Assembly: GCF_023015625.1 (NCBI RefSeq)
Contig: NZ_JALKAH010000003.1
Location: forward strand, 310,001-374,000
Direction of reading: 5' to 3'
DNA from: Yoonia sp. F2084L
GTDB lineage: Bacteria; Pseudomonadota; Alphaproteobacteria; Rhodobacterales; Rhodobacteraceae
DNA: 64,000 nt
Below the pieces are notes generated by a model, which did no database searches, was not told the origin of the DNA, and saw only the letters and a list, made by a program, of their open reading frames with translations. Position numbers and translations under genes: made by a program. Positions within the stretch are counted from its first letter, which is position 1. Each line of letters starts with the position of its first letter. Below, one piece after another: positions 35,458-45,340 of the stretch.

Positions 35458-36635
35458 AGCGTCATCACCTCCCGGTCCAATGCTGCGAGATCAGCAAGCG
35501 TGTTTGCGGCGCAAAACAGGTCAAGATGCGGGAGCGCTGCGGCCATCCCATCTGCGACAGGTGCATAATCGCGCCAGCCTTTCAGCGGGTTGAGCCAGAT
35601 GATCTTGCAGCCACGTTTCCTCAGATCAGCGAGTGCTGCATCCATCACGGCGGGCGGGGCGGTGTCATATCCATCCGACAGGATCAGCACGACACTGCGT
35701 CCATCGACAAAGCGTTTGGCGTAGGTCCTGGCAAACCGGCCAAGCGACGGTCCGATCTCGGACCCACCGCCAAAGCCATCGGCCATCAGCGACATCCGCC
35801 CGATCGCGCGCATCGTGTCCTTGTCACGCAGGGCTTCAGTAATCCGCACAAGGCGCGTGTGAAACAGGTAGGCATCAGCCGTCGGGTCAGACCGCATGAG
35901 ACCCGCGAGGAAAGCCAGAAAGATCCGCGCATAAACTGTCATTGAGCCTGACACATCGCAAAGGGCCACGATTTTTTGCGGCCTGTCGGGGCGGTTTTTG
36001 CGCATCAGCCTGATCGGTTCGCCGCCGGTGGCAAGACTTGCGCGGATCGTTTTACGAAAGTGCAGCCGGTCACCTTTGCGTGCGGCAATGCGACGCCGCG
36101 ACCGGCGGTCCCGCAAGGCAGCGCCAAGTTTGCGCGCAACCGCTTCAGCCTCGGTGATGTCTTCGGGACGCACTAGATCGCGCAGGTCCTTGCGCATCAG
36201 ATTGCGTACTTCGGTCGCGATCAAACGGCCCTCGCCATCGCTTTCGGCCGGGCCATCACCACCATCCGGCGCATTGGCTGATCCAGCGCCACCAGCGTCT
36301 TCGCCTTGCGCCTCGCGCGAGGAATGCATGTTGTCGTCGCTCTTGCTGGGTGTGGTGGACACGACCTTTTGCTTCACGCGGCCCATATCCATCCAGAAGC
36401 TGTCAAACAGCGGATCGAACTGATCGACCTCTTCCTTGCAGCCGGTACAGATCGCCTTGAGCACCTGTCGCGCCTGATCGGGCTGGCTGGCATCCACTTC
36501 GCACAATGCCGTCAGCGCCAGCTGAGTTTCGGCCACACCCAGGCGCAGCCCGTTTTCACGCAGATGCGCCATGAAACCGGTCACCCGTGCCGCTGGGCCG
36601 GGATCGCGTGCGGCGAATTTGGTGACCCGGCTCAT
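35454..36635 (-). CDS. coxE: CoxE, VWA-domain protein for CO dehydrogenase maturation
   Basis: A 393-residue protein with a C-terminal von Willebrand A domain. The MIDAS motif is CDVSGSMTVYARIF (D-x-S-x-S near 227-231). An acidic, low-complexity linker (about 96-135) separates an N-terminal helical domain from it. CoxE works with the AAA+ CoxD to build the [CuSMoO2] active site of CO dehydrogenase (known for the family). It overlaps coxD by 4 bases. Confidence 0.94.
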   Translation of the reverse strand: MSRVTKFAARDPGPAARVTGFMAHLRENGLRLGVAETQLALTALCEVDASQPDQARQVLKAICTGCKEEVDQFDPLFDSFWMDMGRVKQKVVSTTPSKSDDNMHSSREAQGEDAGGAGSANAPDGGDGPAESDGEGRLIATEVRNLMRKDLRDLVRPEDITEAEAVARKLGAALRDRRSRRRIAARKGDRLHFRKTIRASLATGGEPIRLMRKNRPDRPQKIVALCDVSGSMTVYARIFLAFLAGLMRSDPTADAYLFHTRLVRITEALRDKDTMRAIGRMSLMADGFGGGSEIGPSLGRFARTYAKRFVDGRSVVLILSDGYDTAPPAVMDAALADLRKRGCKIIWLNPLKGWRDYAPVADGMAAALPHLDLFCAANTLADLAALDREVMTL

Positions 36636-37507
36636 GCGGCTTTTCCTGCGATCCGGCTCGCCACTTCCGGCGTGATGTGGGCGCGGTCGCTTTGGGTTTT
36701 CAACAAGGTGGAGAGCGTGTGTTGCAGGACGCCCGGATCGTCTGTCAGGTCCGCAATGCCAAGCCCCATCAGGGCGGCAGCAAAATCGAGTGTTTCCGCA
36801 ATGCCCGGCACTTTCTCAAGCTCTTCCTCGCGCAGTTTTTGGACGAACCCAACGATCTGCGCGCCCAAGCGCGCCTCGATCTCTGGGCAGCGGGCATTGA
36901 GTATGGCCAGTTCTGTTTGCCGGTCTGGATATTCGACATAGTAGTACAAGCAACGGCGGCGCAGCGCGTCTGACAGATCGCGGGTTCCGTTTGAGGTGAG
37001 GATGACAATGGGCCGCGTGACTGCTGTTACAGTGCCAAGTTCCGGGATGGTCACTTGGAACTCTGACAGGATTTCAAGCAGATAGGCCTCGAATTCCTCG
37101 TCAGCGCGGTCAATCTCGTCGATCAGCAGGACCGGCGGTACGTCTTGCGTGATGGCCGCCAAAAGCGGACGTTCCAGCAGGAAATCACGCGAAAAGATGC
37201 GGTCCTCGACGGCTTTGCCAGTCTCGCCATCTTCAGCCGCGGCACGGATCGTCAAAAGCTGACGCTGGTAGTTCCATTCATAGATCGCCTGCGCCGCATC
37301 AAGCCCTTCATAGCATTGCAGCCGGATCAATTTGGTGTCGCGCGCTGTGGCAAGGCTGCTGGCCAACTGGGTCTTGCCAACGCCAGCAGCCCCCTCCAGC
37401 AACAAAGGCCGCCCAAGCGTGACCGCGAGATGTATCGCGACGCTCAGATCGTCAGAGGCCACATACCCGCCAGCAGCCAAGGCCGTTTGAAGATCAGTCC
37501 ATGTCAT
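36632..37507 (-). CDS. coxD: CoxD, MoxR-type AAA+ ATPase
   Basis: A 291-residue MoxR-family AAA+ ATPase. Walker A GAAGVGKTQL (about 39-48), Walker B PPVLLIDEIDRADEEFEAYLLE, sensor TSNGTRDLSDALRRRCLYYYVEYP. CoxD acts in stepwise assembly of the sulfur- and copper-containing CO dehydrogenase active site. ATG 37507 (MTWTDLQTALAAGGYV) is more likely than the upstream start at 37555. It lies 55 bases after coxL on the same strand. Confidence 0.94.
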   Translation of the reverse strand: MTWTDLQTALAAGGYVASDDLSVAIHLAVTLGRPLLLEGAAGVGKTQLASSLATARDTKLIRLQCYEGLDAAQAIYEWNYQRQLLTIRAAAEDGETGKAVEDRIFSRDFLLERPLLAAITQDVPPVLLIDEIDRADEEFEAYLLEILSEFQVTIPELGTVTAVTRPIVILTSNGTRDLSDALRRRCLYYYVEYPDRQTELAILNARCPEIEARLGAQIVGFVQKLREEELEKVPGIAETLDFAAALMGLGIADLTDDPGVLQHTLSTLLKTQSDRAHITPEVASRIAGKAA

Positions 37508-37562
37508 CGTCGTTTTCCCGGCAAGGGGGAGCACCCGAACCAACGGATGCCCCACATGTCAC

Positions 37563-39989
37563 CTAGTCGTGCAGGCCCAGTTCATTCGCGGTCTTCCAGA
37601 TCCGCCAATGATCGTGGGGCATATTGGTGTGCGTATTGCCAAACGGACGGAACGCATCCTGCACCGCGTTTGAAAAACATGGCACGCCTCCCACATGCGG
37701 GCTTTCACCCACGCCCTTTGCCCCGATGGGGTGATGCGGGCTGGGTGTCACGGTAAAGTCGGTTTCATAGTTCGGCACTTCCCAAGCCGTTGGCAGGAAG
37801 AAATCCATCAACGTCCCCGTTTTACAGTTGCCCATATCGTCATAGGCGATCTCTTGTCCCAATGCGACGGCGAGTGCTTCTGTCAGACCGCCATGCACCT
37901 GCCCTTCGATGATCATCGGGTTGATCCGGGTGCCGCAGTCATCCAGCGCATAGAAGCGGCGGATTTCCGGCACGCCGGTGTCGACATCAATGTCCATCAC
38001 GCAGACATAGGCCCCGAAAGGATAGGTCATGTTGGGCGGATCATAATAGCTGACCGCCTCCAATCCCGGCTCGATCCCCGGAATGGCCTGATTGTAGGCG
38101 GCAAAGGCGATTTCCTTCATGGTCTTGAACTTTTCAGGCGCGCCTTTGACGGCGAACCGGTCCACATCGAACTCAACGTCGTTGTCGTGGACCTCAAGCA
38201 GATAGGCCGCGATCATCTGCGCCTTGGCGCGGATTTTGCGCCCTGCCATTGCTGTGGCCGCACCGGCAACCGGCGTTGAACGTGACCCATAGGTGCCAAG
38301 ACCGTAAGGGGCCGTATCCGTATCCCCTTCTTCGATGGTGATACTGTCCGCAGGCAAACCAATCTCTGACGCGAGGATTTGTGCGAAGGTTGTCGCATGC
38401 CCCTGACCTTGCGAGATCGTGCCGAGGCGCGCAATCGCAGACCCGGTGGGGTGGATGCGGATTTCGCAGCTATCGAACATACCAAGTCCAAGGATATCGC
38501 AGTTCTTCACCGGGCCAGCGCCGACAATCTCGGTAAAGAAGGACAGTCCAATCCCCATCAGTTTACGGGTCTCGCCACGCTTGAACGCCGCGACCCGTTC
38601 GGCTTGCTCTTTGCGCAATCCATCGTAGTCAACGGCCTTCAGCGCCTTGTCCCAAGCGGTGTGATAATCCCCACTGTCGTATTCCCAACCCAACGCGGCG
38701 GTATACGGAAACTGCTCTTTTTTGATGAAATTGATCCGGCGCAGTTCAGCGGCATCCATGTTCAACTTGATCGCGAGAACCTCGACCATGCGTTCAATGA
38801 AATACACCGCCTCGGTCACACGGAACGAACAGCGGTAGCTGACGCCGCCGGGGGCCTTGTTGGTATAAACCCCATCGACCTCAAGATAGGCGGTAGGAAT
38901 GTCGTAGGACCCGGTGCAGATGTTCATGAATCCTGCCGGAAATTTGGTCGGATCTGCGCAGGCGTCAAAGCCGCCGTGGTCGGCCGTTACGTGACACTGC
39001 AAACCTGTGATCTTGCCGTCCTTGGTGGCGCTGATCTTGCCTTTCATCCAGTAATCACGGGCGAAGGCGGTGGTCATCAGGTTGTCCATCCGATCCTCAA
39101 CCCATTTCACAGGCTTGCCGGTGACGATTGAGGCGACAACAGAACAGACATAACCCGGATAAGCGCCAACCTTATTGCCGAAGCCGCCGCCGATATCGGG
39201 GGAAATCACACGGATGTTGTGTTCTTCGATACCCGAAATCAGTGACACGATTGTCCGAATGGCGTGCGGGGCCTGAAAGGTGCCCCAAAGCGTCAGCTTG
39301 CCGTTGACCTTATCCATTGAGGCCACGCAGCCGCAGGTTTCGAGCGGACAGGGGTGCGTTCGGTGGTAGTACATGCTCTCTTCGGCCACGACGTCGGCAT
39401 TGGCGATGACTTCTTCGGTCGGGGCCTTGTCACCAGCTTCCCATGTGAAGATGTGGTTGGGGTGCTTGCGTGGACCATGCGCCCCATCAGGGATTGTGCC
39501 GTCTTCGGCCACCAGATCTTCGCGCAGAACAACATCGGATTGCAGCGCCTTGAACGGATCAACGATGACGGGCAGCTCTTCGTAATCGACCACTACAGCT
39601 TCGATACCATCAGCGGCGGCAAAGCGATCTTCGGCGACAACAAAGGCCACCTCCTGCCCTTGGAACAGGACTTTGCCGTCGGCCAGCACCATCTGTTTGT
39701 CACCCGCGAGCGTCGGCATCCAGTGCAGACCAAGCGGTTCCAGATCAGCGGCGGTCAGCACCGCCAGCACGCCGGGCACTTCCAAGGCCGCGCTGGTATC
39801 AATGTTCTTGATGCGTGCGTGGGCATAGGGTGAACGGACAAAATCGCCAAACAGCATGCCGTCCAGCTTGATATCATCGACATAGTTGCCCTTGCCTTGC
39901 GTGAAACGGGCATCTTCCACGCGCTTGCGCGAGCAGCCCATGCCTTTGAGGTTATCAACGCGTTCTTCGCGGGTGATTTCGTCCTTCAT
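37563..39989 (-). CDS. coxL: Form I aerobic CO dehydrogenase large subunit
   Basis: Molybdenum hydroxylase large subunit, 808 residues (Oligotropha CoxL 809). The form I active-site loop is present as [10 protein letters not shown]: Cys387 is the residue that binds Cu in the [CuSMoO2] site, and the loop differs from the usual AYRCSFR by Ala to Ser. The molybdopterin site is supported by VGESPHVGG near the C-terminus and [12 protein letters not shown]. The Mo-pterin cytosine dinucleotide enzyme oxidises CO to CO2 and passes electrons via CoxS and CoxM to the quinone pool. ATG 39989 has a TGGAGG site. It overlaps coxS by 4 bases. Confidence 0.97.
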   Translation of the reverse strand: MKDEITREERVDNLKGMGCSRKRVEDARFTQGKGNYVDDIKLDGMLFGDFVRSPYAHARIKNIDTSAALEVPGVLAVLTAADLEPLGLHWMPTLAGDKQMVLADGKVLFQGQEVAFVVAEDRFAAADGIEAVVVDYEELPVIVDPFKALQSDVVLREDLVAEDGTIPDGAHGPRKHPNHIFTWEAGDKAPTEEVIANADVVAEESMYYHRTHPCPLETCGCVASMDKVNGKLTLWGTFQAPHAIRTIVSLISGIEEHNIRVISPDIGGGFGNKVGAYPGYVCSVVASIVTGKPVKWVEDRMDNLMTTAFARDYWMKGKISATKDGKITGLQCHVTADHGGFDACADPTKFPAGFMNICTGSYDIPTAYLEVDGVYTNKAPGGVSYRCSFRVTEAVYFIERMVEVLAIKLNMDAAELRRINFIKKEQFPYTAALGWEYDSGDYHTAWDKALKAVDYDGLRKEQAERVAAFKRGETRKLMGIGLSFFTEIVGAGPVKNCDILGLGMFDSCEIRIHPTGSAIARLGTISQGQGHATTFAQILASEIGLPADSITIEEGDTDTAPYGLGTYGSRSTPVAGAATAMAGRKIRAKAQMIAAYLLEVHDNDVEFDVDRFAVKGAPEKFKTMKEIAFAAYNQAIPGIEPGLEAVSYYDPPNMTYPFGAYVCVMDIDVDTGVPEIRRFYALDDCGTRINPMIIEGQVHGGLTEALAVALGQEIAYDDMGNCKTGTLMDFFLPTAWEVPNYETDFTVTPSPHHPIGAKGVGESPHVGGVPCFSNAVQDAFRPFGNTHTNMPHDHWRIWKTANELGLHD

Positions 39990-40516
39990 TCTGCAGCCTC
40001 CACTTCTTTTGATCCTACCGCTTCGCTGGTTGAGGATGCGGCTGCATTCATTTCCGTGGCGGCGGCCTGAATGGATTTCACGATGTTCTGGTAGCCCGTG
40101 CAGCGGCAGATATTGCCTGCCATGCCAAAGCGGATTTCCTCTTCGGTTGGGTTGGGGTTTTCTTCCAGCAGTTTGGTCGCCCGCGTGATCATCCCCGGTG
40201 TGCAATAGCCACACTGCAAGCCGTGGTGTTCCTTAAACGCCTCTTGCAGCGGGTGCAGATTATCGGGGCCGCCGATACCTTCGATGGTAGTCACCGATTT
40301 ACCGCTCGCCTGAGCGGCGAACATCGTGCAGGCCTTGACCGATTTGCCGTCGATCGTGACAGTGCATGCCCCGCAATGGGATGTCTCGCACCCAATATGC
40401 GGACCAGTGATGTTGAGCCGCTCGCGCAGCGTGTAGATCAGCAGCTCGCGCGGTTCGGCCAGAAACTCTTCGTCCTTGCCATTTACGTTCAGCTTGATGT
40501 GCAATTTGTTTGACAT
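39986..40516 (-). CDS. coxS: CO dehydrogenase iron-sulfur subunit
   Basis: The [2Fe-2S] small subunit, 176 residues. Ferredoxin-like cluster Cys43, 48, 51 and 63 ([22 protein letters not shown]) and the C-terminal cluster Cys102/105 ([10 protein letters not shown]) and 137/139 (NICRCTGY) are all there. A Ser/Ala-rich tail makes it about ten residues longer than Oligotropha CoxS. It passes electrons from CoxL to the FAD of CoxM. Order coxM-coxS-coxL on the reverse strand is the form I order. Confidence 0.97.
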   Translation of the reverse strand: MSNKLHIKLNVNGKDEEFLAEPRELLIYTLRERLNITGPHIGCETSHCGACTVTIDGKSVKACTMFAAQASGKSVTTIEGIGGPDNLHPLQEAFKEHHGLQCGYCTPGMITRATKLLEENPNPTEEEIRFGMAGNICRCTGYQNIVKSIQAAATEMNAAASSTSEAVGSKEVEAAE

Positions 40517-40527
40517 GGTCTGTTCTC

Positions 40528-41382
40528 CTATGCCCGCGACCAGGCGCGTTCGATGGCGCGGCGCAGGATGACGCCAGCGACATGTTTCTTGAAAGCGACG
40601 GGGCCGCGATTGTCCTCGGTCGGGTCAATGTCTTCCAACATCGCAGCCATGGCCGCTTTGAGTGCCGCATCGTCCACGGTGGTGCTGACCAAGGCCGCGC
40701 CTGCCGCTTCTGAATAGATCGGCGTATCGCTGAGGTTCGTCATCGCAATTGAGACGCTTGAACAGGTATCGCCATCCTTGGTGATCTGCACAGCCGCAGC
40801 GGCCGTTGCGTAATCGCCGATCTTGCGCTTTTGCTTCTCATAGGCCCAGCCACCTTTTGGGGTCGGGATGGTGACTGTTGTAAGCACCTCATCATCCTCG
40901 CGCGCCGTCATATAGGCGGCCTCGTAAAATTCGCGGGCAGGGATGTCACGGGTACCATCCGCACCCACAACCGTGAAAGTCGCGTCAAGGCATTGCATCA
41001 GGCCTGGCATGTCATTGCCCGGATCGCCATTGGCGACATTGCCGCCGACAGTGCCCATGTAGCGCACCTGCGGATCGGCGATCTGCAACGCCGCTTCCCG
41101 CAGGATGGGTGCAGCAGCGGCAAGACCCGCGTGGTCGATAATGTCGGATTGTGTGACCAATGCACCGATGGTGATGCTGTCTGTGCCCACGTCGATGTCT
41201 GACATGCCGCCAACATCCTGCAGGTCGATCAAATGGGGCACGTCGGCCATGCGCAGTTTCATCATTGGGATCAGACTGTGCCCACCCGCCATGACACGCG
41301 CGTCGTCTCCGTGTTCCTCAAGAATAGCCAGAACCCCGGCCATGTCCTGAGGGCGATAATATTCAAATGCCGCTGGAATCAT
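40528..41382 (-). CDS. coxM: CO dehydrogenase FAD subunit
   Basis: The flavoprotein subunit, 284 residues. FAD motifs [10 protein letters not shown] (32-41) and [16 protein letters not shown] (about 109-124) are intact. N-terminal FAD-binding domain, C-terminal CODH-flavoprotein domain. It is the first structural gene of the cox series, with GGGAGGAGAGC before ATG 41382. Two phased direct repeats lie about 100 bases upstream at the coxC stop. Confidence 0.97.
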   Translation of the reverse strand: MIPAAFEYYRPQDMAGVLAILEEHGDDARVMAGGHSLIPMMKLRMADVPHLIDLQDVGGMSDIDVGTDSITIGALVTQSDIIDHAGLAAAAPILREAALQIADPQVRYMGTVGGNVANGDPGNDMPGLMQCLDATFTVVGADGTRDIPAREFYEAAYMTAREDDEVLTTVTIPTPKGGWAYEKQKRKIGDYATAAAAVQITKDGDTCSSVSIAMTNLSDTPIYSEAAGAALVSTTVDDAALKAAMAAMLEDIDPTEDNRGPVAFKKHVAGVILRRAIERAWSRA

Positions 41383-41478
41383 CAGCTCTCCTCCCTAGAA
41401 GCGATTTTTCTTGCTGAGAGGAAGGCTGGCATGCTGCTGCACACCACGGCTTTAGCAAATCAATGAAAAACAGGTATT

Positions 41479-41515
41479 TTGCACGAGATGCGCCTTAGCT
41501 TGCACGAAATGCGCC
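41479..41515 (-). promoter_or_regulatory. Two 16-bp direct repeats phased 21 bp: candidate CoxC (LytTR) site upstream of coxM
   Basis: TTGCACGAGATGCGCC at 41479-41494 and TTGCACGAAATGCGCC at 41500-41515 (plus-strand readings, 15 of 16 identical, start-to-start 21 bp, two helical turns). They end the coxC gene and lie about 97 bases upstream of coxM. LytTR regulators characteristically bind tandem direct repeats separated by about two helical turns, and the upstream gene encodes such a regulator. Assignment of the site to CoxC is inference; the repeat itself is directly visible. Confidence 0.65.
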
Positions 41516-42613
41516 AGACCGCGCGGCAAGCGCATCCTGTATCACCTTCAACTTTGATCGGGAAACCGGCGCTGGCGGTAAATCAACACCATCAAAGATA
41601 CACCGCCCTTTGTCTTTGGTCCGTTCAAAGCGGGCGACATGCGCTGGATTGACCAGATAGCTGCGATGGCTTTGCAGGAAACCGGTCGGCACAAGGCGCT
41701 TGGTGGCCTCGGTCACCGGCCACACGCAAAACAAGCGTTCAGTGGCGGTGTAGACCTGCGTATAGTGCCCATCAGCGCGCACAAAGTGGACATCGCTGGA
41801 CCAGACAAACACCTTGCCGCCCTCGCGCTCGCACGGGATTTGAATGCGCTGGAGTTGACCGGGAGCAACATCTGCCGCGTCGTTACGACCAACCGGTGCC
41901 GGGACAACAAGATATGTCACACTGACCCAAAGACAGGCACCGAAAATGACAAAGCTGAAAAAGATCACCCCAAGCGCAAGTGTCTCGTTGCTCATGGTGG
42001 GGCCAAACTCGGCGATGCTTGGAACGGGTTCAAAATTCGTCCCAGCCATTGCCAGAAAATGCACCGAGCAGACAGCGGCAGCAAAGCAAACGGTGCCAAG
42101 CAGGACGTTTTTGTTGGAACGCTGCCCATAGGCCGCCCAGATCGCCACAATACACAAGCCAATCGCCACGACTGATGACAGGATAACGCCCGCCGGGGTA
42201 TAGACGGCGCGGCACAATTCCAAACCAGCCATCCCGATATAATGCATCACCAATACGCCGACCCCGACGATGCCGCCTGCAATCGTGATGATCTGCGGCG
42301 TGCGTTCGGTAAAATGCAACAGGATCAACGCGCCACCCACCAGCAGGATCGCCGAAAGCGCCGATACAAGTGTGATGGCCGCGTCATAATAGAACAGGAT
42401 GGGCAGTTGCAGCCCCAGCATCGCGACAAAATGCATGGCCCAAATACCACCGCCGAGCGTGATGGCAGCAAGAGCAATTGAGAGTTTGCGCTGCAATATC
42501 GGTTTCGCTGCAAGATCACGTGTCAGCGAAAGCCCTGTAAACCCGGCAACCAAGGCAACGACACAGGACATCACGACCAACGCGTTACTATGGCTGACAG
42601 TCAAAAACTCCAT
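41495..42613 (-). CDS. coxC: CoxC, MHYT-LytTR transcriptional regulator
   Basis: A 372-residue membrane-bound regulator. Seven predicted helices hold MHYT-type repeats MHFVAMLGL, MHYIGMAGL and VHFLAMAGT, thought to bind copper and sense CO, O2 or NO. The C-terminal LytTR domain (EREGGKVFVWSSDVHFVRADGHYTQVY ... SHRSYLVNPAHVARFE) binds DNA. In Oligotropha, coxC has the same design and sits in the cox cluster. The coxM gene follows 112 bases downstream, with phased repeats in between. Confidence 0.93.
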   Translation of the reverse strand: MEFLTVSHSNALVVMSCVVALVAGFTGLSLTRDLAAKPILQRKLSIALAAITLGGGIWAMHFVAMLGLQLPILFYYDAAITLVSALSAILLVGGALILLHFTERTPQIITIAGGIVGVGVLVMHYIGMAGLELCRAVYTPAGVILSSVVAIGLCIVAIWAAYGQRSNKNVLLGTVCFAAAVCSVHFLAMAGTNFEPVPSIAEFGPTMSNETLALGVIFFSFVIFGACLWVSVTYLVVPAPVGRNDAADVAPGQLQRIQIPCEREGGKVFVWSSDVHFVRADGHYTQVYTATERLFCVWPVTEATKRLVPTGFLQSHRSYLVNPAHVARFERTKDKGRCIFDGVDLPPAPVSRSKLKVIQDALAARSGAFRAS

Positions 42614-42707
42614 GCTTTTGAGGATGCCCCAAAAAACTGAAGTTTGGCAAATGATGAAACCGTGTCGTGCCCGGTGGCTTCTATCTTATGACGCCGTTGT
42701 GCTGCGT

Positions 42708-43355
42708 CTAGATCGCTTTGAACGTGCCCGATTTCGGATCATACGCCTCTAGGCTGCCTTCGCCGATGTCATTCCACAGGCCGTGGATGGACAGTCGGTC
42801 GCCTTCGATGGCCTCTTTCACGAAGGGGAAGGTGATCAGGTTTTCCAGTGAGATCACAACAGATGCCTTTTCCAGCGCGCGCTTGCGTGCATCGTCATCG
42901 CCATCCGGCAAGGCCGCATAGCCCGGGCGCAGGATGTCCATCCAACGGCCAACAAAGCTGCTGGCTTCTTCCAGTTCGGGTGCGTTGCCGGAACACATGT
43001 TGTAGCACCCCTCGACCCCGCCGCAGCCGGAATGCCCAAGCACGATCAGGTGTGCGACTTTCAGCCCCGTGATCGCATATTCGACCGCTGCGGACGTGCC
43101 GTGATGGTGTCCGTCAGGGTTAAAGGGCGGCACCAGATTGGCGATGTTGCGGTGGATAAAGAACTCGCCCTGATCTGCGCCAAAGATGGACGTCACATGC
43201 ACCCGGCTATCACAGCACGAAATCACCATAGAGCGCGGGTGCTGTCCGTCTTCAGCCAGCCTGCGATACCAGCCCTTGTTTTCGGTATAAACGGTGGCTT
43301 TCCAACCGTGGTATCGGTTGACCAGATAGGCCGGAAGGGGGCGGGCGAGGCGCAT
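42708..43355 (-). CDS. Beta-carbonic anhydrase
   Basis: A 215-residue beta-class carbonic anhydrase, interconverting CO2 and bicarbonate. Zinc and dyad residues: CCDSRVHVTSIFGADQGEFFIHRNIAN (Cys, Asp-Arg) and HSGCGGVEG (His, Cys). The start at 43355 (MRLARPLPAYL) is preferred: upstream codons would overlap the divergent gene at 43468. It lies 94 bases upstream of coxC on the same strand, so the CO2 made by CO oxidation and its hydration are neighbours; a functional link is inference. Confidence 0.94.
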   Translation of the reverse strand: MRLARPLPAYLVNRYHGWKATVYTENKGWYRRLAEDGQHPRSMVISCCDSRVHVTSIFGADQGEFFIHRNIANLVPPFNPDGHHHGTSAAVEYAITGLKVAHLIVLGHSGCGGVEGCYNMCSGNAPELEEASSFVGRWMDILRPGYAALPDGDDDARKRALEKASVVISLENLITFPFVKEAIEGDRLSIHGLWNDIGEGSLEAYDPKSGTFKAI

Positions 43356-43467
43356 GATGCTGTCTTTCGTTGTTCCCGCAGGAATACGTCGCATTTTCAC
43401 GAATTTCGAGCGATTTTTCGTCTTTGTATCAACCTTCTGAGAACCTTGTCGGCCTAAAACCGCCTTT

Positions 43468-43884
43468 ATGAAGAATATCACACCTTTCCCTGCCCCGGTT
43501 TCGGCGACATCGAATGATGTCATCGCGTTGCATTGCCAGCATCAGATGCACTTTGATCCGTCCCCCATCGCGCAGCTGTTTGCGGAACGCCAACCCCATG
43601 AGGCTGAAGAAATCGTTTGCCGCATGTTGGAAGACATCGCGGCCCGGCTAGATATGCTGCAACGTGGGTTGGCGGAAAACGCTTTTGCAACCATGCATAA
43701 ACCGGCACAACGCATCGGTGTAGTGGCTGATCAGATCGGATTGTCTGAGGTTGCGATTGCGGCGGGCCATGTCGGCACCTGCCTGCGCCAAAATGATGGT
43801 GTGGGTATTGAGGCGACCGTGGCGCGGCTGGAACGTGGTTTTGACGTTGCGGTGACAGAGGTATGGAATTTCCGCGATTTGTAG
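43468..43884 (+). CDS. Conserved hypothetical, helical (Hpt-like)
   Basis: A 138-residue helical protein, divergent from the carbonic anhydrase. The central MHKPAQRIGVVADQIGLSEVAIAAGHVGTCLRQND resembles the phospho-acceptor helix pair of histidine phosphotransfer domains (a histidine, then AGHV...L), but the usual H-x-L-K-G is not kept, so the resemblance is loose. Similar short proteins occur in Rhodobacterales. No function is claimed. Confidence 0.7.
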   Translation: MKNITPFPAPVSATSNDVIALHCQHQMHFDPSPIAQLFAERQPHEAEEIVCRMLEDIAARLDMLQRGLAENAFATMHKPAQRIGVVADQIGLSEVAIAAGHVGTCLRQNDGVGIEATVARLERGFDVAVTEVWNFRDL

Positions 43885-43960
43885 GATGGTGTGAACCGAC
43901 CCTTGCAGCTTGTGGGCAGCTGGTTAGGTTGTGGCGTGAATAATTTCAACAGGATACGCC

Positions 43961-45340
43961 ATGCCGCTCGCTTTTTCCGACCCGTCTGATGATGCAATTC
44001 CCGTTCATGTGATAGAAGCAGACGGCCTTGATGCGGCATTGGGTGGTCTGTCTCAAGAAGGGCGCGCTTGGGCCAAGGCCCAAGGTTTTACCGCCGCTTT
44101 GGGTCAGGTGGTGTGCCTGCCAGATGCCGAGGGCGCGATAGCGCGTGTTCTGGTTGGTTATGGTACGGCGCAAAAGCGGGCGCGCGGGCGGTTCCATATG
44201 GGGGCTGCGGTGCGCAAACTGCCTGAAGGAACTTACGAGATCATCAACGGTCTGTCGGGTGCCGATCTGGAAGAGGCCGCGTTGGCCTGGCTTTTGGCCG
44301 GTTATAGCTATGACCGCTACAAAAAGCCTGCGAAACCAGTGGCCGCACTGGTCGCCCCTGACGATATTGATGCCGCGCGCATCGCAATCATCGCCAATGG
44401 CGAGGCGCTGACCCGCGAACTGATCAACACCCCTGCCTCTGACATGGGCCCGGATGAGCTGGAAGAAGCCACGCGCGCTTTGGCGGCGGGACATGATGCC
44501 AGCCTGAATGTCATCACAGGTGACGACCTGATCACCTCGAATTTCCCAATGATCCATACGGTCGGGCGCGCTTCTGATCGTGAACCACGCTTGATGGATA
44601 TGCGCTGGGGCAATCGTGGGCCGCAACTGACCTTGGTGGGCAAGGGTGTGTGCTTTGATACGGGTGGTTTGAACATCAAACCGGGTGCGTCGATGGGTCT
44701 GATGAAAAAGGACATGGGTGGTGCAGCCACAGTTCTGGGACTTGCGCATATGATTATGGCGCTGGAGCTGCCGATGCGGCTGCGTGTCCTGATCCCAGCG
44801 GTTGAAAACAGCATAGATGGAAGCGCGTTTCGTCCGCAGGATATTCTGACGTCGCGCAAAGGTCTAACCGTCGAGATTAACAATACCGATGCCGAAGGAC
44901 GGCTAGTCTTGGCAGATGCGCTGACTCTGGCGGATGACGATGAACCAGATCTGGTCATTTCGATGGCGACGCTGACGGGTGCTGCACGCGTGGCGGTTGG
45001 TCCTGATTTGGCACCGTTTTATACCGATGACGATGCGCATGCTGTGGCGCTGTCACATGCAGCACAAAGGGTCGCCGACCCGGTCTGGCGCATGCCCTTT
45101 CATGAGCCCTATGAAGCAATGATCGAGCCGGGGATCGCTGATCTCGACAACGCGCCAAAAGGTGGGTTCGCCGGGTCTATCACAGCCGCCTTGTTTCTGC
45201 GCCGTTTTGTTGAAAGCCCTTACATGCATTTTGATATCTATGGCTGGCAACCCACTGCGGCACCGTCACGGCCCAAGGGCGGTGTCGGTATGGGCGCCCG
45301 CGCCGTGCTTGAGGCGCTACCAGAGCTGCTGAACCTGTGA
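43961..45340 (+). CDS. Leucyl aminopeptidase family (M17) protein
   Basis: A 459-residue metallo-aminopeptidase of family M17 (cytosol aminopeptidase). The catalytic domain has LVGKGVCFDTGGLNIKPGASMGLMKKDMGGAATVLG and the diagnostic NNTDAEGRLVLADAL, holding the two-zinc ligands and catalytic Lys/Arg. The N-terminal domain is less conserved. It removes N-terminal residues from peptides. Its stop overlaps the NlpC/P60 gene, suggesting a coupled peptide/wall-turnover unit. Confidence 0.94.
   Translation: MPLAFSDPSDDAIPVHVIEADGLDAALGGLSQEGRAWAKAQGFTAALGQVVCLPDAEGAIARVLVGYGTAQKRARGRFHMGAAVRKLPEGTYEIINGLSGADLEEAALAWLLAGYSYDRYKKPAKPVAALVAPDDIDAARIAIIANGEALTRELINTPASDMGPDELEEATRALAAGHDASLNVITGDDLITSNFPMIHTVGRASDREPRLMDMRWGNRGPQLTLVGKGVCFDTGGLNIKPGASMGLMKKDMGGAATVLGLAHMIMALELPMRLRVLIPAVENSIDGSAFRPQDILTSRKGLTVEINNTDAEGRLVLADALTLADDDEPDLVISMATLTGAARVAVGPDLAPFYTDDDAHAVALSHAAQRVADPVWRMPFHEPYEAMIEPGIADLDNAPKGGFAGSITAALFLRRFVESPYMHFDIYGWQPTAAPSRPKGGVGMGARAVLEALPELLNL

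Noticed and set aside
38379..39131. 250-codon forward frame opposite coxL
   Set aside because: It is a shadow of coxL codon usage; it contains no motif and has no ribosome site.
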